In this document: positions 17,304-25,771 of the stretch, one piece after another
Numbering within the stretch: position 1 is the stretch's first letter
How the letters are laid out: each line of letters starts with the position of its first letter
Assembly (NCBI GenBank): GCA_021784835.1
Contig: JAJYHI010000110.1
Location: forward strand, 1-33,643
Origin: a bacterium
Lineage (GTDB): Bacteria > SZUA-79 > Acidulodesulfobacterales > Acidulodesulfobacteraceae
DNA length: 33,643 bases
Reading direction: 5' to 3'
Made by a program: the position numbers and the translations under genes
Notes under the pieces: generated by a model
The model's database searches: none
What the model was told of the DNA's origin: nothing
The model's input: only the letters and a program-made list of their open reading frames with translations

Positions 17304-17813
17304 TTAATTAATTTTAATAAATATGATTTTATAATTAGAAAAATCCGATTTAATATTGAAATTACCCACGCTTTTTATGCAGAAAACATAATAGCCGTTT
17401 CTTAAAACTTTACTATTTACATTATAAAAAAATTTATTATTTTGCAAGCTAAATCTTTTTTTAAAATTTAAATTTTGAAAAGCAAAAGGTTTTGATGAAT
17501 TACACTGCAACTTAACCGCGTTTTTTTTATTTTTATAATAACTGCGATAAATTAAAAAACCTTTAATTTTATCTAAATCGTAAACATAGCGATAAACTAT
17601 GCGAACTGTTTTTTTATTTTTTTCGGCTTTCAATATAACCGGAGAATGCGGCGGAACGATTTTAGGAGGCTGGGGATAGCCCGTTTTAGCGCATCCAGGC
17701 AATAATAAAAAAGATATTGCGGCCAATAAAACATAAAGTATTGAAAAAACAAAATTTCTTTTTTTATTTAAGAGAAAATAAAAATAGCTTATCGTTTTTG
17801 ATCTCTTTTTCAT
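17304..17813 (-). CDS. Small lipoprotein with fibronectin-III-like domain
   Basis: 169 residues. An N-terminal basic segment and hydrophobic helix (about 20-38) end in a lipobox LPGC with the lipidated cysteine at Cys41, followed by AKTGYPQPPKIVPP. This recalls the LptM-type start (CG-K-GP-x-x-P) of small lipoproteins next to argH/lysA in many proteobacteria. The rest (about 50-168) has the spacing of a fibronectin-III-like sheet (PPHSPVILKAE, GFLIYRSYY, YVFCIKSV). The ATG lies 50 bases inside argH in another frame; no later ATG or GTG precedes the signal helix, so the overlap appears real. It is very rich in Lys, Asn and Phe. Function is unknown; an outer-membrane or LPS-assembly role is only a guess. 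Confidence 0.75.
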   Translation of the reverse strand: MKKRSKTISYFYFLLNKKRNFVFSILYVLLAAISFLLLPGCAKTGYPQPPKIVPPHSPVILKAEKNKKTVRIVYRYVYDLDKIKGFLIYRSYYKNKKNAVKLQCNSSKPFAFQNLNFKKRFSLQNNKFFYNVNSKVLRNGYYVFCIKSVGNFNIKSDFSNYKIIFIKIN

Positions 17814-19215
17814 AATCTTTTAAAATATTTTTTATTTGTTTAAATGCGGTTCCACCAATCGTTTTTTTAGAATTTACCGATGTTTCGGGATTAAAAACGT
17901 TAAATATATCTTTATCTGCAATATCTATAATATTTTTATATTCTTTCAGAGATAACTCGGAAAGTTTTTTGCCTTTATTTTCCGCGTAATTCACTATTTT
18001 GCCGACAGCTTCGTGCGATTTTCTGAAAGGCAAGCCTTTTTTAACGAAATACGTCGCCATATCGGTGGCATAAATAGTATCGTTTTTAAGCCCTTTCGAC
18101 ATAACGTCTTTATTAAATTCCACGGTTTTTATTATTTCTTTAAATATCGAAAGCGAATCGAAAACCGTCAAAGCGCTTTCCATTACCGGTTTTTTGTCTT
18201 CCTGCATATCCCTGTTGTAAGCAAGAGGTAAAGATTTCATCATAATGAAAAGCGAAATAAGATTGGATATTACTCCTCCTGTTTTACCCCTGATCAATTC
18301 GAGAACGTCCGGATTTTTTTTCTGCGGCATAATGCTTGAACCGGTCGTAAATTCGTCTTTTAATTTTATAAAACCGAATTCAAAACTGTTCCATATGATA
18401 AGTTCTTCGCAAAATCTGGAAAGATGCATAGCTATCATAGAAAGGGAAAAATTAAATTCTATCGCGAAATCCCTGTCGGAAACCCCGTCCATACTGTTTC
18501 TGGAAACTTTTCCGAATCCTAAAATTTCCGCTTCGAGAGACCTGTCGATATCAAAATCGACGCCTGCAAGCGCGCCGCTTCCTAAAGTTAAAACGTCGGC
18601 GGTTTCGTAAGCCGAAGTTAATTTTTTAAAATCTCTCGTAAACATTTCGTAGTAAGCGGACAAATGATGCGCCAGCGATACCGGCTGTGCATGCTGAAAG
18701 TGGGTATAACCTGGAATTACGGTTTCTATATTTGAAGCGGCGGAAGAAACAAGTTCTTCTCTTAAAGCTATTAACGCCTCCGCGATTTTCTTAATTTCAT
18801 TTTTTACGTAAAGCCTGAAATCGACAGATACCTGATCGTTTCTTGACCTTCCGGTATGCAGTTTCGGTCCTGAAGAAGGCAGCAGCTCAATAAGCCTCCT
18901 TTCTATATTCATATGAATATCTTCATATTTTTTATTAAGGGTTAATTCGCCGCTTTTAATTTCCCTTTTAATTCTTAAAAGAGCTTTTTCTATATCTTTT
19001 TTTTCTTTTTCGGTAACTATGCCGGCTTTTTTCAGCGCGTACAAATGAGCGATACTGCCGTCTATGTCAAAATCGGCAAGCTTTTTATCTATATCCAGCG
19101 ATGCCGTGAAATCAGCGGTAATTTCCGATATATCCTCTATAAAACGCCCCCTTACGAAGTTATTATGTTTAAGGAGACCGGTTTTTTCGGTTTTATTTTT
19201 ATTTTTCATTTCCAT
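17764..19215 (-). CDS. argH: Argininosuccinate lyase
   Basis: 483 residues, slightly longer than typical (about 460) because of an N-terminal lead-in. Fumarase/aspartase superfamily with HTGRSRNDQ (120-128), PGYTHFQHAQP (168-178) and the signature GSSIMPQKKNP (292-302) carrying the catalytic serine loop. It splits argininosuccinate into arginine and fumarate, the last step of arginine synthesis. Met1 or Met3 could be the start; there is no good Shine-Dalgarno, and a hairpin-forming palindrome ends nine bases before the ATG. It follows argG by 31 bases and its end overlaps the lipoprotein gene by 50 bases. Confidence 0.96.
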   Translation of the reverse strand: MEMKNKNKTEKTGLLKHNNFVRGRFIEDISEITADFTASLDIDKKLADFDIDGSIAHLYALKKAGIVTEKEKKDIEKALLRIKREIKSGELTLNKKYEDIHMNIERRLIELLPSSGPKLHTGRSRNDQVSVDFRLYVKNEIKKIAEALIALREELVSSAASNIETVIPGYTHFQHAQPVSLAHHLSAYYEMFTRDFKKLTSAYETADVLTLGSGALAGVDFDIDRSLEAEILGFGKVSRNSMDGVSDRDFAIEFNFSLSMIAMHLSRFCEELIIWNSFEFGFIKLKDEFTTGSSIMPQKKNPDVLELIRGKTGGVISNLISLFIMMKSLPLAYNRDMQEDKKPVMESALTVFDSLSIFKEIIKTVEFNKDVMSKGLKNDTIYATDMATYFVKKGLPFRKSHEAVGKIVNYAENKGKKLSELSLKEYKNIIDIADKDIFNVFNPETSVNSKKTIGGTAFKQIKNILKDYEKEIKNDKLFLFSLK

Positions 19216-19223
19216 TTTGTGGC

Positions 19224-19248
19224 AGTACCGGAATTGAATTCCAGTACT
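19224..19248. promoter_or_regulatory. 25-base near-palindrome between argG and argH
   Basis: AGTACCGGAATT (19224-19235), a central G, then AATTCCAGTACT (19237-19248): a 12-base dyad with one mismatch. It overlaps the argG stop codon (19247-19249) and ends nine bases from the argH ATG. In the transcript it would make a strong hairpin exactly where the argH Shine-Dalgarno would be expected. No U-run follows. It could affect argH translation, protect or process the mRNA, or bind a protein; none is shown. Confidence 0.55.
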
Positions 19249-20473
19249 ACATTAATTTATAGCGCAAAGATTTTAAGTGGATGAAGCCGGTTGCGTCGTT
19301 CTGGGAATAAGAGCCTTTATCGTCCTCGAAGGTAACGATATTTTGGGAATAAAGGCTGTTTTTTGATTTTCTATATAAAACTTTAATGTTTCCCTTATAT
19401 AGTTCTAAGCCTATTGTCCCGTTAACCGAGGTTTGAGTAGAATCGATAAGCGATTGAACGGCTTTTAATTCGGGGCTGAACCAGTTGCCTTCGTATATCA
19501 GCTTTGAATATTGCGGGACAAGGCTGTTCTTGAGTTCTATTTCCTCTCCGGTCAAAGTAATAGATTCCATAATCCTGTGCGCAAAACTTAAAACAGTTCC
19601 GGCAGGAGTTTCGTAAACGCCCCTTGATTTCATTCCCGTAATTCTCGTTTCTACAATATCCGCCCTGCCTATAGCGTTTCTGCCGGCTATTAAATTCAGC
19701 GCATCGACGATATTGAAAGGATTCATCTTCTTTTTATTTAAAGCTATCGGATTCCCGTTTTTATATTCAATTTCTATTTTTTCGGGCTTGATAGAAGCTT
19801 TTTCGGGAGATACCGTTATTTCAAACATAGATTCTTCGGGAGCGTTTTCTAAGTCTTCTAAAATTCCCCCTTCGTAACTTATATGAAATAGATTTTTATC
19901 GCTGGAATAAGGTTTCGACTTGGTTACAGGAACGGAAATACCGTTATTCTTAGCGTATTTAATAAGTTCTGCCCTGGAAACTATATCCCACTCTCTCCAT
20001 GGCGCTATAACTTTTATTTCCGGATTAACGGCGGCATATGCAAGTTCGAACCTTACCTGATCGTTGCCTTTGCCTGTAGCGCCGTGAGCGACGTACTTAG
20101 CGCCTTTTTGAGCAGCAATTTCTATCTGCCTTTTTGCTATCAAAGGTCTTGCGATAGACGTACCGAGCAAATAAGCGCCTTCGTAAAGAGCGTTTCCCCT
20201 GAGCATAGGAAATATATAATTTTCGGCAAATTCTTCTTTCATGTCTTCGACTATAGCTTCCGAAGCTCCGGTTTTTAAAGCTTTTTCTTTAACCGCCGCA
20301 AGGTCTTCTTTCTGTCCTACGTCGCAGCAATAAGCAATAACCTCTGCTTTATAAGTATTTATCAGCCATTTTAAAATTACGGAAGTATCCAGACCTCCAG
20401 AATAAGCAAGGACTATTTTGTCTTTACCGTTGTTTTTGATTGCACTTTTGCTTTTCTTTTTTAACTGAGCCAT
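19247..20473 (-). CDS. argG: Argininosuccinate synthase
   Basis: 408 residues. The N-type ATP pyrophosphatase loop AYSGGLDTS (23-31) and motifs ARPLIAKRQIEIA, HGATGKGNDQVRFE and YETPAGTVL are all present. It joins citrulline and aspartate with ATP. The N-terminus has a basic extension of about 16 residues. A GGAGG Shine-Dalgarno is embedded in the last argF codons, 13 bases before the ATG, linking its translation to argF. It is the fourth gene of argB-D-F-G-H. Confidence 0.97.
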   Translation of the reverse strand: MAQLKKKSKSAIKNNGKDKIVLAYSGGLDTSVILKWLINTYKAEVIAYCCDVGQKEDLAAVKEKALKTGASEAIVEDMKEEFAENYIFPMLRGNALYEGAYLLGTSIARPLIAKRQIEIAAQKGAKYVAHGATGKGNDQVRFELAYAAVNPEIKVIAPWREWDIVSRAELIKYAKNNGISVPVTKSKPYSSDKNLFHISYEGGILEDLENAPEESMFEITVSPEKASIKPEKIEIEYKNGNPIALNKKKMNPFNIVDALNLIAGRNAIGRADIVETRITGMKSRGVYETPAGTVLSFAHRIMESITLTGEEIELKNSLVPQYSKLIYEGNWFSPELKAVQSLIDSTQTSVNGTIGLELYKGNIKVLYRKSKNSLYSQNIVTFEDDKGSYSQNDATGFIHLKSLRYKLM

Positions 20474-20482
20474 AATAAAATA

Positions 20483-21439
20483 TTATCCTCCTACGAAAAT
20501 TTTTTCCATAATAGCTTTCTGAACATGCAACCTGTTTTCCGCTTCCTCGAAGACGATAGGCGCAAACTTTTCAAACACCTCTTCGGTAACTTCTTCGTTT
20601 CTATGAACGGGTAGGCAGTGCAAAAAAACAACGTCTTTTTTTGCATTTTTTACTACGTTATCGTCTATTATAAAAGGCTTTAATTTATCTATTTTTTCTT
20701 TTTCTTCGTCCTGTCCCATACTTATAAAAACATCGGTAGTAATAACGTCGGCATTTTTTGCCGCATATATTTTATCGTTTATAACGGTAAATTTGCCGCC
20801 CTTTTTTTCGGATTCTTTTTTGACTTCCGAATTTATTTCAAATCCTTCCGGCATAGCTAAAACAAGTTCGAAGCCGAGCATGGCCTGAAGACTGACCCAT
20901 GAATTTGCCATATTGTTCGCATCGCCGAAATAAACTATTTTCAAGTTTTTTATAATACTTTCTACGTCGAATACAGAACTGCCTTCTATTTTTAAATTTC
21001 TTTTTTTTATTTCGTAAACGGTAAATATATCGGTTAATATCTGCGCCGGATGATACAAATCGGTAAGTCCGTTTATTACCGGTTTCTCGAAATATTTCGC
21101 AAAAGTTTCTATTCTTTCCTGTTCGAACGTCCTTATTACTATGCCGTCTAAATATCTGCTTAACACCCTTGCGGTATCTTTAACCGGTTCTCCCCGCCCC
21201 AGCTGAAGATCTCTTGACGACATAAAAATAGGATGCCCGCAAAGCTCGACTATGCCGACCTCAAAAGATACTCTAGTCCTCGTAGAAGACTTCTCGAATA
21301 TCATTCCAATTTTTCTGCCTTCGAGGCATGAATTTTTTTTGCCTCTTTCCGTTTTTAAAACTTCAGCCATTAAAAGAACATCGCATATTTCGTCCTTGGA
21401 AAAATCATATACAGATAAAAAATTTTTTGCCGATTTCAT
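20483..21439 (-). CDS. argF: Ornithine carbamoyltransferase
   Basis: 318 residues, standard. The carbamoyl-phosphate loop is SSTRTR (51-56), HPAQI follows in YHPAQILTD, and the ornithine-side HCLP is at 274-277. The D-x-x-x-SMG-type loop (TDVFISMGQDEE) separates it from aspartate carbamoyltransferase. It makes citrulline from ornithine and carbamoyl phosphate in the cytosol. It sits 48 bases after argD and nine before argG. Confidence 0.97.
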   Translation of the reverse strand: MKSAKNFLSVYDFSKDEICDVLLMAEVLKTERGKKNSCLEGRKIGMIFEKSSTRTRVSFEVGIVELCGHPIFMSSRDLQLGRGEPVKDTARVLSRYLDGIVIRTFEQERIETFAKYFEKPVINGLTDLYHPAQILTDIFTVYEIKKRNLKIEGSSVFDVESIIKNLKIVYFGDANNMANSWVSLQAMLGFELVLAMPEGFEINSEVKKESEKKGGKFTVINDKIYAAKNADVITTDVFISMGQDEEKEKIDKLKPFIIDDNVVKNAKKDVVFLHCLPVHRNEEVTEEVFEKFAPIVFEEAENRLHVQKAIMEKIFVGG

Positions 21440-21487
21440 AATTTTAATTAACCGTCCGCCTTTAAGAGCGCCCTCATTCTTTTTTTA

Positions 21488-22687
21488 TTATTTATAACCC
21501 TCAAGAATTTTAACTATGGCATCCATTAATAGATTTATGTGGTTTTTTTTGATAATCAACGGTGGAGTAAGTCTTAGCACCGTATCCTGGACAGTAGTAG
21601 TCAAAAAACCTTCGTCTATTAATTTCACTGCTATATCTTTAGATTTGATGGAATAAAACTCTATCGCGCTTATTAAACCTATAGACCTTACCTCTTTAAT
21701 CAAACCGGAAAATTTTGATTTTAAACCGTCAAGCGCTTCTTTGACGTACACTCCGGTATTTAAAACTTCGTCTAAAAACCCCGCATTAGTTATTTCGTCG
21801 AAGAAAGCGTTTGCAGCAGCTGTTACCAACGGTCCGCCTCCGAAAGTAGTAGCATGGTTACCGGGTTCAAAAGCTTTAGCCGTCTTTTCGTTTGCAAGCA
21901 CTGCGCCAATAGGCAATCCTCCAGCCAAAGGCTTTGCAAGGGTCATTATATCCGGTTCGACGTCGTAATTCATATAAGCAAAAAGTTTCCCAGTCCTTCC
22001 AAGTCCCGCCTGCACTTCGTCGAAAATTAAAGATATATCGTTTTGCGCCGTCAAATTTCTTAATGCTTTCATATATTCTTTGTCCGATATATTGACTCCC
22101 CCTTCGCCCTGAACAGGCTCCAATATTACTGCGCAATAATCTTTGCCGTTTTCGCCGTTTATCAGTTTTTCTATAGATTCTATGTCGTTAAATTTAACGT
22201 GCTCGAAACCGTTTAAAAGGGGCTCGAAACCGCTATGATATTTATCTTGACCGGTAGCCGAAAGCGCGCCGAAAGTTCTGCCGTGAAAAGAATTTTGCAT
22301 AGCTATTACTTTATATCCTCTTTTGGAAAATTTACCCGCATAAATTCTTGCTAATTTTATTGCTCCTTCTACGCTTTCCGCTCCGCTGTTGCAGAAAAAA
22401 ACTTTATCCGCAAACGAATTTACGCATAATTTTTCTGCAAGCTTAGCCTGCGGTTCGGTATAAAAATAGTTTGACGTGTGTATCAGTTTTTTTACCTGAT
22501 TTACAACGGCGTTTTCTACCGCTTTATTGCCGTATCCTAAATTATTTACCGCAATTCCCGAGGCAAAATCTAAGTATTTTTTTCCGTTTTCGTCGTATAG
22601 GAAGCAGTCTTCTCCTTTGACTAAAGTCAAATCGAATCTGCCGTATGTATTCATTATAAATTTTTTCGTTAGTTCTTTAGTATCCAT
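21488..22687 (-). CDS. argD: Acetylornithine aminotransferase
   Basis: 399 residues. Class-III PLP aminotransferase with cofactor lysine Lys252 (TLAKPLAGGLPIGA), Asp223 in FDEVQAGLGRTG, and NSGAESVEGAIKLAR for the phosphate. It converts N-acetylglutamate semialdehyde to N-acetylornithine, and such enzymes often also serve in diaminopimelate synthesis as succinyl-DAP aminotransferase, which may matter because the dap genes are nearby. The start has AAAGGTGA upstream. Its position between argB and argF supports the arginine role. Confidence 0.96.
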   Translation of the reverse strand: MDTKELTKKFIMNTYGRFDLTLVKGEDCFLYDENGKKYLDFASGIAVNNLGYGNKAVENAVVNQVKKLIHTSNYFYTEPQAKLAEKLCVNSFADKVFFCNSGAESVEGAIKLARIYAGKFSKRGYKVIAMQNSFHGRTFGALSATGQDKYHSGFEPLLNGFEHVKFNDIESIEKLINGENGKDYCAVILEPVQGEGGVNISDKEYMKALRNLTAQNDISLIFDEVQAGLGRTGKLFAYMNYDVEPDIMTLAKPLAGGLPIGAVLANEKTAKAFEPGNHATTFGGGPLVTAAANAFFDEITNAGFLDEVLNTGVYVKEALDGLKSKFSGLIKEVRSIGLISAIEFYSIKSKDIAVKLIDEGFLTTTVQDTVLRLTPPLIIKKNHINLLMDAIVKILEGYK

Positions 22688-22735
22688 TATTTCACCTTTT
22701 ATATTTTTAATGCGCTTAGACGAAATCTGTTTATA

Positions 22736-23584
22736 TTAATTATAAATTTGCGTTCCTATCCCCTTTTTAGTAAATATTTCAAGCAAAATAGCGTGAGGCG
22801 TGGAACCGTTTATCATATGCACTTTTTTAACTCCATGTTTTACGGCGTCGGCGCAGGAATTTGCCTTAGGTATCATTCCTCCGTAAATTACGCCATCTTT
22901 AATCAATTTTTTAATTTCAACAGTCGTAACGGACGAAATCAGTTCTCCATTAGAATCTAAAAGCCCGTCCTGATCTGATAAAAATATAAGCTTTTCTGCT
23001 TCAAGTTCGCCTGCGACGGCAGAAGCTACAAGGTCGGCGTTAATATTAAGGGTTCTACCCTCCTTGTCCATACTTACGGGAGCTATGACCGGAATAAACG
23101 ACGGATCTAAGGTTAGTAAAATCTTTTTATCGACTTTTTTAACCTCTCCTACGAAACCTAAATCTACGCTGCCCGAATTTATTTTTTCCGCTACAATAAG
23201 ATTTCCGTCTTTTCCGGATAAACCGCAGGCGCGTCCGCCGAATTTATTTATTAAAGCTACAAGGTCTTTGTTTATTTTTCCCGACAATACCATCTCGACT
23301 ACTTCCATAGTATTTTCGTCCGTAATGCGGTAGCCGTCAAAAAAATTTGCCTTTATATCAAGCTTTTTTAAAAGAACGTCGATTTCTTTTCCTCCGCCGT
23401 GAATAATAATAATATTTATTCCGATAAGTTTTAGAAGTATAACGTCCTTAATGAAGCTTTCTTTTAAACCGGCATCTACGGATATCGAGCCTCCGAATTT
23501 TATCACGAAAGTTTTGCCGGCAAACTCCTGTATATACGGCAGGGCTTCAAGCAAAACCTTCGCTTTTTTAATATATTCTTCCAT
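22736..23584 (-). CDS. argB: Acetylglutamate kinase
   Basis: 282 residues. Amino-acid kinase fold: KFGGS with Lys29 (29-33), IIIIHGGGKEID, and a late GMIPKANSCADAVKHGVKKVHMINGSTPHAIL. It phosphorylates N-acetylglutamate and is usually the arginine feedback point. The YIQEFAGKTFVIK lead-in is the N-terminal helix found in arginine-sensitive hexameric enzymes, suggesting feedback inhibition (inference). No clear Shine-Dalgarno is seen. It follows hslU by 40 bases. argA/argJ and argC are not in the window. Confidence 0.96.
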   Translation of the reverse strand: MEEYIKKAKVLLEALPYIQEFAGKTFVIKFGGSISVDAGLKESFIKDVILLKLIGINIIIIHGGGKEIDVLLKKLDIKANFFDGYRITDENTMEVVEMVLSGKINKDLVALINKFGGRACGLSGKDGNLIVAEKINSGSVDLGFVGEVKKVDKKILLTLDPSFIPVIAPVSMDKEGRTLNINADLVASAVAGELEAEKLIFLSDQDGLLDSNGELISSVTTVEIKKLIKDGVIYGGMIPKANSCADAVKHGVKKVHMINGSTPHAILLEIFTKKGIGTQIYN

Positions 23585-23624
23585 TTTATTTATATTATAT
23601 TTTTTATTTTTGCTTAAATTTATT

Positions 23625-25079
23625 TTAAAGAATATATCTTGAAAGATCTTCGTCTTTAATTATTTCTTTCAATCTTTCGTCTATGTATTCTTTATTTATC
23701 AAAACTTTTTTTGCCTTCCCGTACGGAGCTTCAAAAGATACGTCTTCCATAATTTTTTCAAGTATTGTGTGCAGTCTTCTAGCTCCGATATTTTCCGTTT
23801 TAAGATTAACTTCTTCGGCAATTTCGGCAATTCTTTCTATGCCGTCTTCAACGAAGTTTAAAACGACGTTTTCGGTTTTAAGAAGTTCTATATACTGTTT
23901 AATTAAAGCGCCTTTAGGCTCCGTTAATATACGGACAAACTCTTTTTTAGACAAAGAATCCATCTCTACTCTGATAGGAAACCTGCCTTGAAGCTCCGGA
24001 ATTAAATCGGAAGGCTTGGAAACGTGAAAAGCGCCTGCGGCGATAAACAAAATATGGTCTGTTTTTACTATGCCGTATTTAGTCATTACGTTCGAACCTT
24101 CGATAATAGGCAGTAAATCTCTCTGAACGCCTTCTCTCGAAACGTCCGGACCGTATGATTTTTCCCTCGAAGCAATCTTGTCTATCTCGTCTATGAATAT
24201 CAAGCCTGAATTTTCAACCCTTTGAATAGCATTCTTTATGACTTTATCGTTATCTACCAGCCTTTCGCTTTCTTCACGTACCAATATGTCAAAAGCCTCC
24301 GAAACCCTGACTTTTTCTAATTTTTTCTGTTTTGGAAAAATATTAGAAAAAATATCCTTAAAATCCTGCCCTATATCGTCCATTCCCGATTGAGAAAATA
24401 TTTCTATAACGGGAATAGGCGACTTATTCGAAGACTTAACTTCCATTTCCACAAATCTGTCGTTTAATTTTCCTTCTAAAAACATTTTTCTGAACTTTTC
24501 TCTTGTATTATAATAGCTGTCCTTATCGGATTCGTCTTTTATGCCTGCTTTTACCGCGCCGTTCTTTTTAACCGCTTGAGGGGGACGCGGAATTAAAATA
24601 TCCAGAAGAAGTTCTTCTGCATTTTGTTTAGCTTTATCTATAACCTGCTCTGTTTCTTTAGCTTTTTCGTTTATAAACGCGGTCTCTACAAGATCCCTGA
24701 CCATAGATTCGACGTCCCTGCCCATATATCCCACTTCCGTGAATTTAGAAGCTTCGACTTTTATAAAAGGAGAATCGGAAAGTTTGGCTATGCGCCTTGC
24801 TATTTCTGTTTTACCGACGCCTGTAGGACCTATGAGCAAAATATTTTTAGGAACTATATCATCCCTTATTTCATCGGAAACGTTATTTCTTCTGAAACGC
24901 GTCCTTAAGGCTATAGCGACGGATTTTTTTGCTTTATCCTGCCCAATTACGTATTTATTAAGCTCTTCAATTATTTCTTTAGGCGTAAGAAAATCTATTT
25001 TTAACAATGCATTAGACTCATCTTTACCGTTAATATCGTTAATTTTGCCGCCCTTACCTGCCTGTGTTTTTTTTGCCAT
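23625..25079 (-). CDS. hslU: ATP-dependent protease ATPase subunit HslU
   Basis: 484 residues. AAA+ unfoldase with Walker A GPTGVGKT (84-91), the intermediate (I) domain (about 130-260), Walker [10 protein letters not shown], and the C-terminal DLSRYIL tail that docks into HslV. It unfolds substrates for the HslV peptidase. Compared with E. coli it has about 27 extra N-terminal residues, rich in Gly and Lys, before [24 protein letters not shown] Shine-Dalgarno lies in the last codons of hslV, seven bases upstream of which the stop and ATG are spaced, so the pair is coupled. Confidence 0.97.
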   Translation of the reverse strand: MAKKTQAGKGGKINDINGKDESNALLKIDFLTPKEIIEELNKYVIGQDKAKKSVAIALRTRFRRNNVSDEIRDDIVPKNILLIGPTGVGKTEIARRIAKLSDSPFIKVEASKFTEVGYMGRDVESMVRDLVETAFINEKAKETEQVIDKAKQNAEELLLDILIPRPPQAVKKNGAVKAGIKDESDKDSYYNTREKFRKMFLEGKLNDRFVEMEVKSSNKSPIPVIEIFSQSGMDDIGQDFKDIFSNIFPKQKKLEKVRVSEAFDILVREESERLVDNDKVIKNAIQRVENSGLIFIDEIDKIASREKSYGPDVSREGVQRDLLPIIEGSNVMTKYGIVKTDHILFIAAGAFHVSKPSDLIPELQGRFPIRVEMDSLSKKEFVRILTEPKGALIKQYIELLKTENVVLNFVEDGIERIAEIAEEVNLKTENIGARRLHTILEKIMEDVSFEAPYGKAKKVLINKEYIDERLKEIIKDEDLSRYIL

Positions 25080-25086
25080 GTCTATG

Positions 25087-25641
25087 TTATAACTCCTCTA
25101 TTATTATATTTTCGTTTGTGTATATGCAAATGCGCGCCGCAGTTTTCATAGAAAATTCGGCAATCTCCTTTGCGCTTAAATCGGTATTTTCAATCAAGCC
25201 TAAAGCGCAAGCCAAGGCATAAGGCGCTCCCGACCCTATAGAAAGCGCGTCTTCGTCCGGCTCTATAACGTCCCCCGCTCCAGACAGAACAAATGAATCG
25301 GTTTTATCGACGACAATCATCATAGCTTCCAGCCGCCTTAATATTTTATCGGTTCTCCAGTCCTTTGCGAGTTCCACGCTGGCTCTTTTAACGCTTCCGT
25401 TATATTTGGAAAGCTTTTCTTCCATTTTTTCAAACAGCGTAAATGCATCTGCGGTAGCTCCCGCAAATCCTGCTATTACTTTATCGTTATAAAGCCGCCT
25501 GACTTTTCTTGCGTTATGCTTCATAACGGTGTTGCCGAGCGTAACCTGTCCGTCGCCGGCAACGACGACTTTCCCTTTGCGTCTTACGCTGATTATAGTA
25601 GTTCCGAGAAGTTTTATTCCTTCGTTATTTCCGTTATACAT
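25087..25641 (-). CDS. hslV: ATP-dependent protease peptidase subunit HslV
   Basis: 184 residues. Ntn-hydrolase of the proteasome family. The mature start would be Thr14 in [11 protein letters not shown], so a 13-residue propeptide must be removed; E. coli HslV has only the initiator Met. [38 protein letters not shown] and SIGSGAPYA match the family. It forms the double-ring peptidase chamber capped by HslU. The order xerC-hslV-hslU is the well-known codV-clpQ-clpY arrangement. Confidence 0.97.
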   Translation of the reverse strand: MYNGNNEGIKLLGTTIISVRRKGKVVVAGDGQVTLGNTVMKHNARKVRRLYNDKVIAGFAGATADAFTLFEKMEEKLSKYNGSVKRASVELAKDWRTDKILRRLEAMMIVVDKTDSFVLSGAGDVIEPDEDALSIGSGAPYALACALGLIENTDLSAKEIAEFSMKTAARICIYTNENIIIEEL

Positions 25642-25703
25642 TAATTTATATCTCCCGTATTTAATTAAAAAATAAATTCTGTTTAATTACCTGTTTTAAC
25701 TTC

Positions 25704-25768
25704 GGTTCATTGCGGCGAAACCTACTAAATACGGCGAAGCTAACTAATCTTCCCATTTGTACCGCCTG
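25704..25768. repeat. GC-richer intergenic island with an imperfect 19-base tandem repeat
   Basis: In the xerC-hslV gap, CGGCGAAACCTACTAAATA (25713-25731) is followed directly by CGGCGAAGCTAACTAATCT (25732-25750), 13 of 19 bases identical. The preceding TTCATTGCGG recalls the CATTGCGAG wording of the lysA-dapA element. It may be a decayed copy of the same dispersed repeat. No promoter, hairpin or reading frame is evident in it. Confidence 0.35.
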
Positions 25769-25771
25769 CAA

